Assembly (NCBI RefSeq): GCF_008710145.1 | Contig: NZ_VYKL01000015.1 | Span: forward strand, 248,001 to 312,000 | Length of the DNA: 64,000 nt | Source of the DNA: Niallia endozanthoxylica | GTDB taxonomy: Bacteria; Bacillota; Bacilli; Bacillales; Cytobacillaceae | Direction of reading: 5' to 3' | Part shown: positions 18,543-26,355 of the stretch, one piece after another | How the letters are laid out: every line of letters starts with the position of its first letter | Numbering within the stretch: position 1 is the first letter of the stretch | Translations under genes and position numbers: made by a program | The notes under the pieces: model-generated | The model's database searches: none | What the model was told of the DNA's origin: nothing | Seen by the model: only the letters and a program-made list of their open reading frames with translations

Positions 18543-18586
18543 AAAAAAATCAAGACTATCATTCATCCTGTAGTCTTGATTTTTTT
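18543..18586 (-). terminator. Strong intrinsic terminator after rbgA
   Basis: A 16-bp perfect stem pairs 18543-18558 with 18571-18586 around a 12-base loop. Both flanks are A/T runs, so it can act on both strands. It separates lepB-rbgA from rnhB-ylqG-ylqH; no strong promoter could be picked in the 50 bases before rnhB. Confidence 0.88.
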
Positions 18587-18597
18587 ATTTTTTTCTC

Positions 18598-19473
18598 CTA
18601 GTCTTCGGTAATAACTTGTTGGCTGATTAACCCAGGCCTTTCAAATGATAGAGCACCCATTTTCTCCGTTCTAATCTCACGAATGATAAGCTCAGTCACC
18701 TTATCGTAGTCAATTTCACCTTTTCCAAGCAGGCACCCTCTCTGTTTGCCAATGATATTGAAAAATTCAATAATATCTTCAGGGAATTCTTCAATATGAA
18801 AACGTTCTTTAAATCGATGAGGATAATTCTGCTCTAAAAATCGAATAGCATAAATAGCAACATCATGGAGATTTAAGATTGCATCCTTAATTGCTCCAGT
18901 TAATGCCAGCTTTAAACCAACTTCTTGATCTTCAAATTTTGGCCACAAGATTCCCGGCGTGTCCAATAACTCGAGTTCTTTTCCAACCTTAATCCATTGC
19001 TGGGCTTTAGTAACCCCTGGAGTATTTCCTGTTTTTGCAATATTTTTCTTTGCTAAACGGTTAATTAACGTTGATTTTCCTACATTAGGAATCCCTACAA
19101 TCATGGCTCTAATCGCCCGAGGATTTACCCCTTTTGCTTTCATTCTGTCAAATTTATCTTTTAATATTCCCTGAGCTTCCAACACAATTTCCTTCATCCC
19201 TGTACCAGCTTGGGAGTTGATAGCTATTGCTTTTATCCCCTGCTCCGCAAAGAACTCTACCCATTCCTTTGTAATGGCTTTATCTGCCATATCTGCTTTA
19301 TTTAATAGAACCAGCCTTGGTTTATGCTGAATGATTTCATCAATCATTGGATTACGGGAAGACAGTGGAATACGGGCATCCACTAACTCAAAGATGATAT
19401 CTATAAGCTTTAATTTTTCTGTAACCTGTCTTCTAGCTTTGGCCATATGCCCGGGAAACCATTGGATTGTCAA
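18598..19473 (-). CDS. rbgA: Ribosome assembly GTPase RbgA (YlqF)
   Basis: The product has 291 residues. RbgA is needed for late assembly of the 50S ribosomal subunit. It is a circularly permuted GTPase: the G4 motif NKAD (58-61) comes before G1 GIPNVGKS (127-134) and G3 DTPG. I choose TTG at 19473-19471, giving [16 protein letters not shown] perfect AGGAGG lies eight bases upstream and this matches the family N-terminus; the open frame upstream adds 17 residues with no resemblance to it. It lies 17 bases after lepB. Confidence 0.96.
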   Translation of the reverse strand: MTIQWFPGHMAKARRQVTEKLKLIDIIFELVDARIPLSSRNPMIDEIIQHKPRLVLLNKADMADKAITKEWVEFFAEQGIKAIAINSQAGTGMKEIVLEAQGILKDKFDRMKAKGVNPRAIRAMIVGIPNVGKSTLINRLAKKNIAKTGNTPGVTKAQQWIKVGKELELLDTPGILWPKFEDQEVGLKLALTGAIKDAILNLHDVAIYAIRFLEQNYPHRFKERFHIEEFPEDIIEFFNIIGKQRGCLLGKGEIDYDKVTELIIREIRTEKMGALSFERPGLISQQVITED

Positions 19474-19490
19474 ATTACAATACCTCCTAA

Positions 19491-20042
19491 TTATTTGATA
19501 AAACGTACATCTTCTAACGGCCAATAAATGACGCTTGTTTTTCCCAATACCTTTTCCATAGGAATTGTTCCAATATGTCGACTGTCCTTACTGAAACGGC
19601 GATTATCTCCCATCACAAATAATTCCCCTTCAGGTACTGTCGTCTGGCCAATTTTTTCTTCTAATGTAAATGGCTCTGTTAACGGTCCATCAATCACTTG
19701 TTTTTTATACTCATCCAGATACGGCTCCTCATATGCTTTTCCATTCACATAAAGCGTATCATCCTTATACTCAATTGTATCACCTGGAAGTCCTATCACT
19801 CGTTTTATGTAATCTTTTTCTTCAGGTGCATGAAACACGATAATGTCAAAACGTTCAGGCTCACCGATTTTATAACTAAATTTGCTGACAATCATTCTGT
19901 CTTGATCATGTAACGTCGGCATCATGGAAAGACCATCTACGACAATTGGAGCAAATAAAAAGTAACGGATAACTGCTGCTAATAATACGGCAATAACCAG
20001 CGCCTTAATCCATTCCCAGAATTCATTCTTTTTCTTTGCCAA
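19491..20042 (-). CDS. lepB: Type I signal peptidase
   Basis: The product has 183 residues with one N-terminal membrane anchor (about residues 13-31) and an external catalytic domain. It cuts signal peptides from secreted proteins. The serine nucleophile is Ser39 in [10 protein letters not shown] and the general base Lys80 in [12 protein letters not shown]; the later [14 protein letters not shown] box is also present. The TTG start at 20042-20040 has GGTGGGGAT upstream. It corresponds to a SipS-type enzyme and sits between rplS and rbgA. Confidence 0.95.
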   Translation of the reverse strand: MAKKKNEFWEWIKALVIAVLLAAVIRYFLFAPIVVDGLSMMPTLHDQDRMIVSKFSYKIGEPERFDIIVFHAPEEKDYIKRVIGLPGDTIEYKDDTLYVNGKAYEEPYLDEYKKQVIDGPLTEPFTLEEKIGQTTVPEGELFVMGDNRRFSKDSRHIGTIPMEKVLGKTSVIYWPLEDVRFIK

Positions 20043-20225
20043 CTTTAATCCCCACCATTCTTGGGTATATTTATGAAGCAGTCATATTCAGACGAATAAA
20101 GTCGACAATTAGATAACAAATATGTATGTTTTCTATTGACCTACAAATAATTAGACTGATTCATACCTTCTTGTATATTTTACAATAATTTCTATTAAAA
20201 ACAAAAATAATGAATTTTAATCAAT

Positions 20226-20256
20226 AAAAAGGAGCCTGTTACCAAGCTCCTTTTTT
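20226..20256 (-). terminator. Intrinsic terminator after rplS
   Basis: AAAAAGGAGC (20226-20235) pairs with GCTCCTTTTT (20246-20255) around a ten-base loop. It is A/T flanked on both sides and lies ten bases past the rplS stop. Confidence 0.88.
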
Positions 20257-20265
20257 ACCGCTCTA

Positions 20266-20610
20266 TTATCGAATTTCTTTGATACGAGCTTTTTTACCAC
20301 GTAGATTACGTAGATAGTAAAGTTTCGCACGACGGACTTTACCGCGACGAATAACTTCAAGCTTCGCAATTTTTGGTGTGTGGACAGGGAAAGTACGCTC
20401 AACGCCTACTCCGTAAGATACCTTACGAACTGTGAAAGTCTCGCTAATTCCACCACCACGACGCTTAATCACAACACCTTCATATACCTGAATACGCTCA
20501 CGAGTTCCCTCAACAACTTTTACGTGTACACGTACAGTGTCACCAGGACGGAATGTAGGAAGATCTGAACGAAGTTGTTCTTTTGTGATTTCTTCGATTA
20601 ATTTATGCAT
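20266..20610 (-). CDS. rplS: 50S ribosomal protein L19
   Basis: The product has 114 residues from [24 protein letters not shown] upstream picks this ATG rather than one 13 codons earlier. L19 sits at the 30S-50S interface near the A site. The motifs [16 protein letters not shown] and [14 protein letters not shown] are typical. It has its own leader, promoter and terminator, so it can be expressed apart from trmD. Confidence 0.98.
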   Translation of the reverse strand: MHKLIEEITKEQLRSDLPTFRPGDTVRVHVKVVEGTRERIQVYEGVVIKRRGGGISETFTVRKVSYGVGVERTFPVHTPKIAKLEVIRRGKVRRAKLYYLRNLRGKKARIKEIR

Positions 20611-20713
20611 CGTTTTCAACTCCTTCCAACAGATGCTCTTGCACAACAAATATAATTTTCTTAACTGCAGCGGAACATCTTTATAAGACTTAGAACCACT
20701 GTTCTAAATCACA
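20611..20713 (-). ncRNA. L19 leader (ribosomal protein leader RNA)
   Basis: The untranslated stretch just before rplS holds a long-range stem: AGATGTTC (20680-20673 on the minus strand) pairs with GAGCATCT (20638-20631), and the Shine-Dalgarno follows immediately. The sequence AAGATGTTCCGCTGC and the position match my memory of the L19 leader of Bacilli, thought to give feedback control by L19 on its own mRNA. Confidence 0.65.
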
Positions 20714-20719
20714 AAATTT

Positions 20720-20748
20720 ATAATAGCATAAAATATTCATGAATACAA
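20720..20748 (-). promoter_or_regulatory. Extended -10 promoter for rplS
   Basis: TATTAT (20725-20720) is preceded by TGC, an extended -10, with a weak -35 TTGTAT (20748-20743) 17 bases upstream. It gives a transcript starting near 20713, at the beginning of the L19 leader. Confidence 0.55.
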
Positions 20749-20793
20749 TAGTTAGATTGTTTTCAGATAATAAAATTAATTCACTTACAACTT

Positions 20794-21555
20794 CTAGCTC
20801 TTCTTTTTATCAGATTCTTGTTCCTTTAAGAATTCTTGAAGCCATTTTTTTTGCTTATCATCTAAAGTGTACTCTTCTAATAAATCCGGGCGCCGCAAAA
20901 ACGTTCTTCTCAATGACTCTTTTGCACGCCATTCGTCAATTAAGCGATGATTACCAGAAAGAAGAACATCCGGGACTTTCATGTCTCGAAATTCAGCCGG
21001 ACGAGTGTAATGAGGATGCTCGAGAAGGCCTGTACTAAAGGAATCCTTTATATGAGACTGTTCATTTCCTAGTACGTCCGGAAGAAGTCGTACAACACTG
21101 TCGATGATTACCATCGCTCCAAGCTCTCCTCCCGTCAATACAAAATCTCCAATCGAAATTTCATCTGTTACAACATGTTCTCGAATTCTTTCATCATAAC
21201 CTTCATAATGTCCGCAGACAAAAATCAAATGCTCAGACTGAGCTAATTCCTCTGCTTTTTTTTGATTAAAGCGCTCACCTTGCGGACATAGCAAAATTAC
21301 ACGCGGCTTTTTCGATTCGGAATGAGCTGTTAAATCCTCTACTGCATCAAAAATCGGCTGCGGTTTTAACACCATTCCAGCTCCCCCGCCATAAGGATAA
21401 TCATCAACAGTCTGGTGCTTGTTATCGGAATACTCTCGAAAGTTCACAACCCGATAGGAAACAGCCTTTATCTCTTCCGCACGTTTTAAAATAGAGGACC
21501 CAAGAACTCCGGAAAACATTTCAGGAAAAAGGGTTAATACATCCATTTTCATCAT
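20794..21555 (-). CDS. trmD: tRNA (guanine-37-N1)-methyltransferase TrmD
   Basis: The product has 253 residues. TrmD methylates G37 next to the anticodon, which prevents +1 frameshifting. It is a SPOUT-knot enzyme; the SAM-binding segment [15 protein letters not shown] and later [11 protein letters not shown] and [14 protein letters not shown] are present. The first ATG overlaps the rimM stop (ATGA); the next codon is also ATG and could be the start. The acidic and lysine-rich C-terminal tail extends a little beyond the fold. Confidence 0.98.
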   Translation of the reverse strand: MMKMDVLTLFPEMFSGVLGSSILKRAEEIKAVSYRVVNFREYSDNKHQTVDDYPYGGGAGMVLKPQPIFDAVEDLTAHSESKKPRVILLCPQGERFNQKKAEELAQSEHLIFVCGHYEGYDERIREHVVTDEISIGDFVLTGGELGAMVIIDSVVRLLPDVLGNEQSHIKDSFSTGLLEHPHYTRPAEFRDMKVPDVLLSGNHRLIDEWRAKESLRRTFLRRPDLLEEYTLDDKQKKWLQEFLKEQESDKKKS

Positions 21556-22067
21556 GACAACAATCCCTCAATCGGGGAAATTATAATTCTCTTCTCATTC
21601 ACATCTATTTCTTTAACAACATCCTCTATATATGGGATTAAATGTTCCTTTCCTTTACCTTTCACTACCCATACGTCATTTGCCCCAGGTGTTAAAATTT
21701 CCTTTACCTTTCCTAACTCTTCACCTTCATCCGTGATGACAGTACAGTCAATTATTTCATGGAAATAATACTCATCTTCATCAAGTTCACCAAGCTGATT
21801 TTCAGGAACCTTTAACATACCCTCTTTAAAGGTTTCGATTTGATTAATATCGTCATATCCCTCGAAAGAAAGTAAATCAAAGTTTTTATGATTACGGTGA
21901 GTTTTGACAATTAATTCAATTGGCTCTAGTATACCTTGTTTAAATAAAAATAACGTATTTCCTTTTTTATATCGTTCATCAGCAAAATCCGTTTTGGAAA
22001 TCACACGAACTTCACCTTTAATTCCGTGCGTGTTAACAATTTTTCCAACATTAAACCATTTTTCCAT
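21552..22067 (-). CDS. rimM: 16S rRNA processing protein RimM
   Basis: The product has 171 residues from [29 protein letters not shown] upstream selects this ATG over one nine codons earlier. RimM binds S19 and assists maturation of the 30S head. An N-terminal RimM domain is followed by a PRC-barrel ([19 protein letters not shown], then [13 protein letters not shown]). It overlaps trmD by four bases. Confidence 0.97.
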   Translation of the reverse strand: MEKWFNVGKIVNTHGIKGEVRVISKTDFADERYKKGNTLFLFKQGILEPIELIVKTHRNHKNFDLLSFEGYDDINQIETFKEGMLKVPENQLGELDEDEYYFHEIIDCTVITDEGEELGKVKEILTPGANDVWVVKGKGKEHLIPYIEDVVKEIDVNEKRIIISPIEGLLS

Positions 22068-22080
22068 CAGATCCTCACCT

Positions 22081-22467
22081 CTAACGTATTTCAATCACGA
22101 TATCATCCTTTATGACGATTGTTTTTCTTTGTATCAGCTCACTCCAACGATCGCCTTCTTGGATTTCAACAAGTGCCTGAACTTCACTCTCTTTAATTTC
22201 GCTGCCTAAAGGTAGCATATGTAATTGTTCTAATTGAAACTCAATCAGTTTTACTTTTTCAAGCCTATTTTGTATTTCTTTATCAAATTGACTTTTCAAA
22301 CTGGCCTGCTGAAATTTTTTCGACTTTTCTAGCTTTTTCAACTCAAAACGCAGCTGGTCACATTCTTTTTGAAGTTGTACTAAACTCGTATGATATTTCT
22401 TTTGCAGTTCGCCCTTACTCTTATCAGTTAAAACCTGCTTGACAACAACTGATTGCAGCAGCTTCAT
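22081..22467 (-). CDS. ylqD: YlqD family protein of unknown function
   Basis: The product has 128 residues from [19 protein letters not shown], with GGGGG upstream. A long Lys/Glu/Gln-rich coiled coil (about residues 20-85) is followed by a small beta-rich tail ([20 protein letters not shown]). It has no catalytic motif, signal peptide or membrane segment. It lies between khpA and rimM, as in B. subtilis, so a link to ribosome maturation or RNA is likely but unproven. A terminator separates it from khpA here. Confidence 0.85.
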   Translation of the reverse strand: MKLLQSVVVKQVLTDKSKGELQKKYHTSLVQLQKECDQLRFELKKLEKSKKFQQASLKSQFDKEIQNRLEKVKLIEFQLEQLHMLPLGSEIKESEVQALVEIQEGDRWSELIQRKTIVIKDDIVIEIR

Positions 22468-22547
22468 CCAAGCGCCCCCTATCATACTTTTATTTTGGTA
22501 CAAAAAAGTAAAAAACACGCAGTTTATTATCTGTTAATGCTGTTTAC

Positions 22548-22575
22548 ATAATATGTATACATGATAAGTTTTGAA
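22548..22575 (-). promoter_or_regulatory. Possible promoter for ylqD-rimM-trmD
   Basis: TTCAAA (22575-22570) and TATTAT (22553-22548) are separated by 16 bases on the minus strand. It sits directly after the khpA terminator, where a new promoter would be needed. Confidence 0.35.
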
Positions 22576-22582
22576 CTATGTT

Positions 22583-22617
22583 AAAAAAGCGCAGGAGCCA
22601 AAAATGGCACTTGCGCT
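22583..22617 (-). terminator. Intrinsic terminator after khpA
   Basis: AGCGCA (22588-22593) pairs with TGCGCT (22612-22617) and GCCA (22597-22600) with TGGC (22605-22608), leaving a 3x3 internal loop. On the minus strand the stem is followed by six T. It divides ffh-rpsP-khpA from ylqD-rimM-trmD. Confidence 0.8.
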
Positions 22618-22669
22618 AATCTTTCTTTTCGACAGCTCTCATATTTATAAACAAGAACCTTTATCGATG

Positions 22670-22903
22670 TTACTCTTTAATTTCTAAAAATGCCTTTTGC
22701 TGCAGGTTCGTTGTTGCCGCCGCATAAACGACTGTTCGTATCGCTTTAGCAACCCTGCCCTGCTTACCGATCACTTTTCCCATATCTTGTTTGTTGACAG
22801 AAAGCTGATAGATGATTCGATTATCCTCTTCAAGGACATTCACTTGAACATCATCAGGATAGTCAACAAGGGGTTTTACAATCGTTTCGATAAGTTCCTT
22901 CAT
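22670..22903 (-). CDS. khpA: KH-domain RNA-binding protein KhpA (YlqC)
   Basis: The 77-residue protein is a single KH domain with the RNA-contacting GxxG loop GKQG in DMGKVIGKQGRVAKAIRTVV. In Firmicutes KhpA pairs with KhpB (Jag) and influences cell-wall elongation and RNA metabolism. It follows rpsP after 12 bases. No good Shine-Dalgarno is seen, so it may depend on coupling to rpsP. Confidence 0.95.
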   Translation of the reverse strand: MKELIETIVKPLVDYPDDVQVNVLEEDNRIIYQLSVNKQDMGKVIGKQGRVAKAIRTVVYAAATTNLQQKAFLEIKE

Positions 22904-22915
22904 ACGTAAGAAGAA

Positions 22916-23188
22916 TTACTTAGCGTTTTTGATATTATGGAATTTCTCCATAATACCTTGTTGTGAGAATAGGTTACGAACTGTATCAGATGGTTTTGCA
23001 CCGTTTTGCAACCATTTTAATGCTAGTTCTTCATCGATGTTAATTTGTGCTGGTTGTGTAACCGGGTTGTAAGTTCCTACTGTTTCAATAGAACGTCCAT
23101 CACGAGGAGAACGAGAATCTGCTACAACAATACGATAGAAAGGAGATTTTTTTGCTCCCATACGTTTTAAACGAATTTTTACTGCCAT
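22916..23188 (-). CDS. rpsP: 30S ribosomal protein S16
   Basis: The product has 90 residues from [25 protein letters not shown] upstream selects this ATG over one four codons earlier. S16 is an early-binding protein needed for 30S assembly. The signature [12 protein letters not shown] and the segment [12 protein letters not shown] are typical. It sits 108 bases after ffh, with its own promoter-like element. Confidence 0.98.
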   Translation of the reverse strand: MAVKIRLKRMGAKKSPFYRIVVADSRSPRDGRSIETVGTYNPVTQPAQINIDEELALKWLQNGAKPSDTVRNLFSQQGIMEKFHNIKNAK

Positions 23189-23226
23189 TTTAATAAGCAC
23201 CTCCGAATAGTTTCACACAAGATAAT

Positions 23227-23255
23227 ATATTATCAATTGTTAAAAGCTTTGTAAA
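23227..23255 (-). promoter_or_regulatory. Extended -10 promoter for rpsP
   Basis: TTTACA (23255-23250) is followed after 17 bases by TAATAT (23232-23227), which is preceded by TGA as an extended -10. The -10 lies in a perfect palindrome GATAATATATTATC (23221-23234). It would let rpsP-khpA be made in excess over ffh. Confidence 0.5.
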
Positions 23256-23263
23256 GTCTTTTT

Positions 23264-23294
23264 TCTTGTCAGTTAGAAAAAACTGCCGACAAGA
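23264..23294 (-). other. Stem-loop between ffh and rpsP
   Basis: TCTTGTC (23264-23270) pairs with GACAAGA (23288-23294), and AGTT with AACT inside it. On the minus strand it comes right after the ffh stop but is followed by A, not T. It is therefore not a standard terminator in the direction of the operon. It could protect the 3' end of ffh mRNA or mark a processing site. Confidence 0.5.
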
Positions 23295-23296
23295 GA

Positions 23297-24649
23297 TTAA
23301 AACGGTTTAAATGGAAATTTGAAACCGCCTTTTTTCTTTCCTTTTTGCTGCATTCCAGCCATTTGCTTCATCATTTTTTTCATATCGTCAAATTGCTTAA
23401 GCAGTCGATTTACCTCCGGAACAGAAGTACCGCTTCCTTTCGCAATTCGTTTACGACGGCTGGCATTAATAATTTCAGGCTGTATTTTCTCCTGCTTTGT
23501 CATTGATTTAATGATTGCTTCTACATGGGCAATCTGTTTATCGTCAATCTGCAGATTATTTAAGCCCTTTATTTTGTTCGCACCTGGCATCATCTTCAGC
23601 AATTCATCTAATGGACCCATATTGCGAACCTGGCCAAGCTGTTCAAGAAAGTCATCAAAGGTAAAGGATGCTGTGCGCATCTTTTGTTCTAGTTCCCTTG
23701 CCTTTTCTTCATCAACATTTGCCTGCGCTTTTTCAATAAGCGTCAGAACATCACCCATGCCTAGAATTCTTGAGGCCATTCTTTCAGGATGAAACGTTTC
23801 AATTGCGTCCATTTTTTCCCCAAGACCAACAAATTTGATTGGTGTATTGGTAACGGAACGAATAGAAAGTGCTGCACCCCCACGAGTATCGCCATCAAGT
23901 TTTGTTAAGACAACACCTGTTAATCCAAGCTGTTCATTAAAACTAGAAGCTACATTAACAGCATCTTGACCGGTCATGGCATCGACAACAAGAAAAATCT
24001 CATCGGGCTTTGTGAGCTCTTTAATTTGCTTAAGCTCATCCATCAATGCCTCATCCACGTGTAAACGCCCTGCTGTGTCAATCAAAACATAGTCATGATG
24101 ATCATCTTTTGCCTTTTGAATAGCCTGTTTAGCTATTTCTACGGGGCTCACTTGGTCTCCAAGTGAGAAGACGGGCATGCTTAATTGTTTTCCGAGCGTT
24201 TCAAGCTGCTTAATTGCTGCTGGTCGGTAAATATCAGCGGCAACAAGCATGGGATTGCGGTTATATTTCTTACGAAGTAAGTTTGCGAGTTTCCCTGTTG
24301 TTGTTGTTTTACCGGCACCCTGCAGCCCAACCATCATAATGACAGTTGGCGGCCTATTCGAAACAGCAATTTTGCTCTGTTCCCCACCCATTAGTTCTGT
24401 CAGCTCTTCCTTAACTACCTTTATTACTTGTTGTCCAGGTGTTAAGCTTTTCATTACTTCTTGACCAACAGAACGTTCGCTAACCTTTTTAACAAAATCC
24501 TTCACGACTTTGAAGTTAACATCGGCTTCTAAAAGAGCTAGTCGTACTTCACGCATCATTTCTTTAACGTCTGATTCCGTGACCTTCCCTTTACCACGAA
24601 TCTTTTGAATCGTACTTTGCAGTCGGTCGGCTAAACCTTCAAATGCCAT
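23297..24649 (-). CDS. ffh: Signal recognition particle protein Ffh
   Basis: The product has 450 residues. Ffh binds 4.5S/scRNA and hydrophobic signal sequences on ribosomes and docks with FtsY. The N-domain is followed by the G-domain with GLQGAGKTTT, DTAGRLHVD and TKLDGDTRGG, then the Met-rich M-domain (MKKMMKQMAGMQQKG near the C-terminus). It has GGAGG upstream and lies 12 bases after ylxM, its usual partner gene. Confidence 0.98.
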   Translation of the reverse strand: MAFEGLADRLQSTIQKIRGKGKVTESDVKEMMREVRLALLEADVNFKVVKDFVKKVSERSVGQEVMKSLTPGQQVIKVVKEELTELMGGEQSKIAVSNRPPTVIMMVGLQGAGKTTTTGKLANLLRKKYNRNPMLVAADIYRPAAIKQLETLGKQLSMPVFSLGDQVSPVEIAKQAIQKAKDDHHDYVLIDTAGRLHVDEALMDELKQIKELTKPDEIFLVVDAMTGQDAVNVASSFNEQLGLTGVVLTKLDGDTRGGAALSIRSVTNTPIKFVGLGEKMDAIETFHPERMASRILGMGDVLTLIEKAQANVDEEKARELEQKMRTASFTFDDFLEQLGQVRNMGPLDELLKMMPGANKIKGLNNLQIDDKQIAHVEAIIKSMTKQEKIQPEIINASRRKRIAKGSGTSVPEVNRLLKQFDDMKKMMKQMAGMQQKGKKKGGFKFPFKPF

Positions 24650-24661
24650 GTATGCCGCCTC

Positions 24662-24994
24662 CTAATCTAATTTCGCAAGCTCATCAACCATTTCAGACAA
24701 TTTATGTAGAGATACTGTTTCCTCTTTCAGTCTCTCTTTCATTTCCTCAATTAACTTTGTACGCTCTTGAAATTTCTTGAATAATAACAGCTTTTCTTCA
24801 TATTCTTCAAGCATGATTTCCGTCCGTTTGATATTATCATAAACAGCTTGACGGCTAACATTATATTCTTCTGCAATCTCACCCAAGGAAAAATCATCTA
24901 AATAGTAGAGAGCCATGTAACTGCGCTGCTTCGGTGTTAACAACGATTGATAGAAGTCATATAAGTAATTCATTCTCGTTGTTTTCTCAAGCAT
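24662..24994 (-). CDS. ylxM: YlxM, helix-turn-helix SRP-associated protein
   Basis: The product has 110 residues, with a sigma-70 region 4-like helix-turn-helix ([20 protein letters not shown], then [19 protein letters not shown]) and a charged coiled-coil tail. The gene is nearly always next to ffh in Firmicutes, and the protein is proposed to modulate the SRP pathway. GGGGGAAT upstream of the ATG is a fair Shine-Dalgarno. A strong promoter candidate lies about 45 bases upstream. Confidence 0.93.
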   Translation of the reverse strand: MLEKTTRMNYLYDFYQSLLTPKQRSYMALYYLDDFSLGEIAEEYNVSRQAVYDNIKRTEIMLEEYEEKLLLFKKFQERTKLIEEMKERLKEETVSLHKLSEMVDELAKLD

Positions 24995-25036
24995 CGCGAT
25001 TCCCCCTATGTTAAGTGAAAAGCCTTTACAAAAGTT

Positions 25037-25065
25037 AGTCTACACACTAATGACTAAGATGTCAA
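25037..25065 (-). promoter_or_regulatory. Sigma-A promoter for ylxM-ffh
   Basis: A perfect -35 TTGACA (25065-25060) and TAGACT (25042-25037, four of six) are 17 bases apart. It lies between repeat copy B and ylxM, giving ylxM-ffh a start independent of ftsY. Confidence 0.6.
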
Positions 25066-25085
25066 GAAAATATCTTTACATATAC

Positions 25086-25260
25086 GAAAAGCGGAAGCGC
25101 CTTGCTTAGCGACGTATGGACTGGAACACTCCGGACTGAGATAAAGGAAACACGAAGAACGCGCTAGGCGTGATTCGATGTTGACGAAATCGTTGCGGAG
25201 GAAGTGTGAAGTCCACTAGGTGCTAGGCGCTGGAGCTAGACAAAGAAAAGTGGAAACTCC
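25086..25260 (+). repeat. Dispersed intergenic repeat, copy B
   Basis: Read on the plus strand it starts GAAAAGCGGAAGCGCCTTGC and runs to GCTAGGCGCTGGAGCTAGAC, followed by GAAAAGTGGAAACTCCTTGC, an imperfect second copy of the start. GCGCC near the left end pairs with GGCGC near the right, and GGACT pairs with AGTCC inside. Orientation is opposite to copy A. It fills the 289-bp gap between ftsY and ylxM, genes that are close neighbours in B. subtilis. Confidence 0.7.
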
Positions 25261-25283
25261 TTGCTCAACCTACAATATAGCGT

Positions 25284-26270
25284 TTATTCAGCCTTTTCGA
25301 CAAGGTCAGCAAATAGTCCATAAACATATTGTTCAGCATTAAAGGTTTGCAGGTCATCCATTTTTTCACCGAGTCCAACAAATTTAACCGGGATATTTAA
25401 CTCATTACGAATTGCAAGGACAATTCCTCCTTTTGCAGTGCCGTCAAGCTTGGTTAAAACGATTCCTGTTACGTCCGTTGCCTCCTTGAACGTTTTAGCC
25501 TGGATCATTGCATTTTGACCTGTAGTAGCATCTAACACAAGCAATACTTCGTGAGGAGCACCAGGAATTTCCCTTTCAATCACCCGTTTTACTTTTTCTA
25601 ATTCTTTCATCAAATTAACTTTATTTTGCAGACGCCCTGCTGTATCACATAACAGAATATCTGCATTTCTTGATTTTGCTGCTTGAATCGCATCAAACAT
25701 AACAGCAGCTGGATCTGAACCGGCTGCTTGCTTAATGACTTCAACGCCAACTCGTTCTCCCCATACTTCCAATTGTTCAATAGCACCTGCTCTGAAGGTA
25801 TCTCCTGCTGCCATTAAAACCTTCTTTCCTTCCGATTTAAATTGATAACCTAATTTACCAATTGTTGTCGTTTTACCAACACCATTTACACCAACGAACA
25901 AGATGACCGTTAAGGCATTCTCCTGAATATTTAATGAAGAAGACGCATTTTCGCCTCCCTCATAAATGGCAACAAGCTTTTCAGAGATAACACTTTGTAC
26001 TTCATTTGGATCTTGGATATTTTTTCTTTGTACCTCACGTTTTAATTCTTCGATAAGAGTCATCACCGTATCGAAGCCAACATCCGCTTGAATGAGGATT
26101 TCTTCCAGCTCTTCAAAAAACTCTTCATCCACCTTTCGATAACGGGAAACAAGATCATTTACACGGCCTGTGAAGCTGTCCCTTGTTTTTGTTAAGCCTT
26201 CTTTAAATTTTTCCGTCACACTATCTGTTTGCTTTGTAATTTTTTCTTTTAATTTTTTGAAAAAACTCAC
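25284..26270 (-). CDS. ftsY: SRP receptor FtsY
   Basis: The product has 328 residues. FtsY is the membrane-associated GTPase receptor for SRP-bound ribosomes. A short basic N-terminal region and the NG domain are present, with G1 GVNGVGKTT, G3 DTAGRLQNK and G4 TKLDGTAKGG. The start is GTG (26270-26268) with AAGGAAGTG upstream. It follows smc by 85 bases. Confidence 0.98.
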   Translation of the reverse strand: MSFFKKLKEKITKQTDSVTEKFKEGLTKTRDSFTGRVNDLVSRYRKVDEEFFEELEEILIQADVGFDTVMTLIEELKREVQRKNIQDPNEVQSVISEKLVAIYEGGENASSSLNIQENALTVILFVGVNGVGKTTTIGKLGYQFKSEGKKVLMAAGDTFRAGAIEQLEVWGERVGVEVIKQAAGSDPAAVMFDAIQAAKSRNADILLCDTAGRLQNKVNLMKELEKVKRVIEREIPGAPHEVLLVLDATTGQNAMIQAKTFKEATDVTGIVLTKLDGTAKGGIVLAIRNELNIPVKFVGLGEKMDDLQTFNAEQYVYGLFADLVEKAE

Positions 26271-26355
26271 AGAATCACTTCCTTTATATTTATATACATA
26301 CTGATTATTCTTCTGAACTCAACAGCTAATGGAAGACATTATTATGGGGACGTCC

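Noticed and set aside
20043-20225. Promoter for lepB
   Set aside because: Several weak pairs exist (for example TTGTCG and TATGAC 16 apart) but none stands out from the AT-rich background.
20217-20402. Minus-strand frame overlapping the end of rplS
   Set aside because: It is an alternative frame of rplS running through the terminator, with no ribosome site.
23319-23792. 157-codon plus-strand frame opposite ffh
   Set aside because: It is antisense to a conserved gene, with composition typical of a shadow frame (Ser, Phe, Cys and Ile rich) and no ribosome site.
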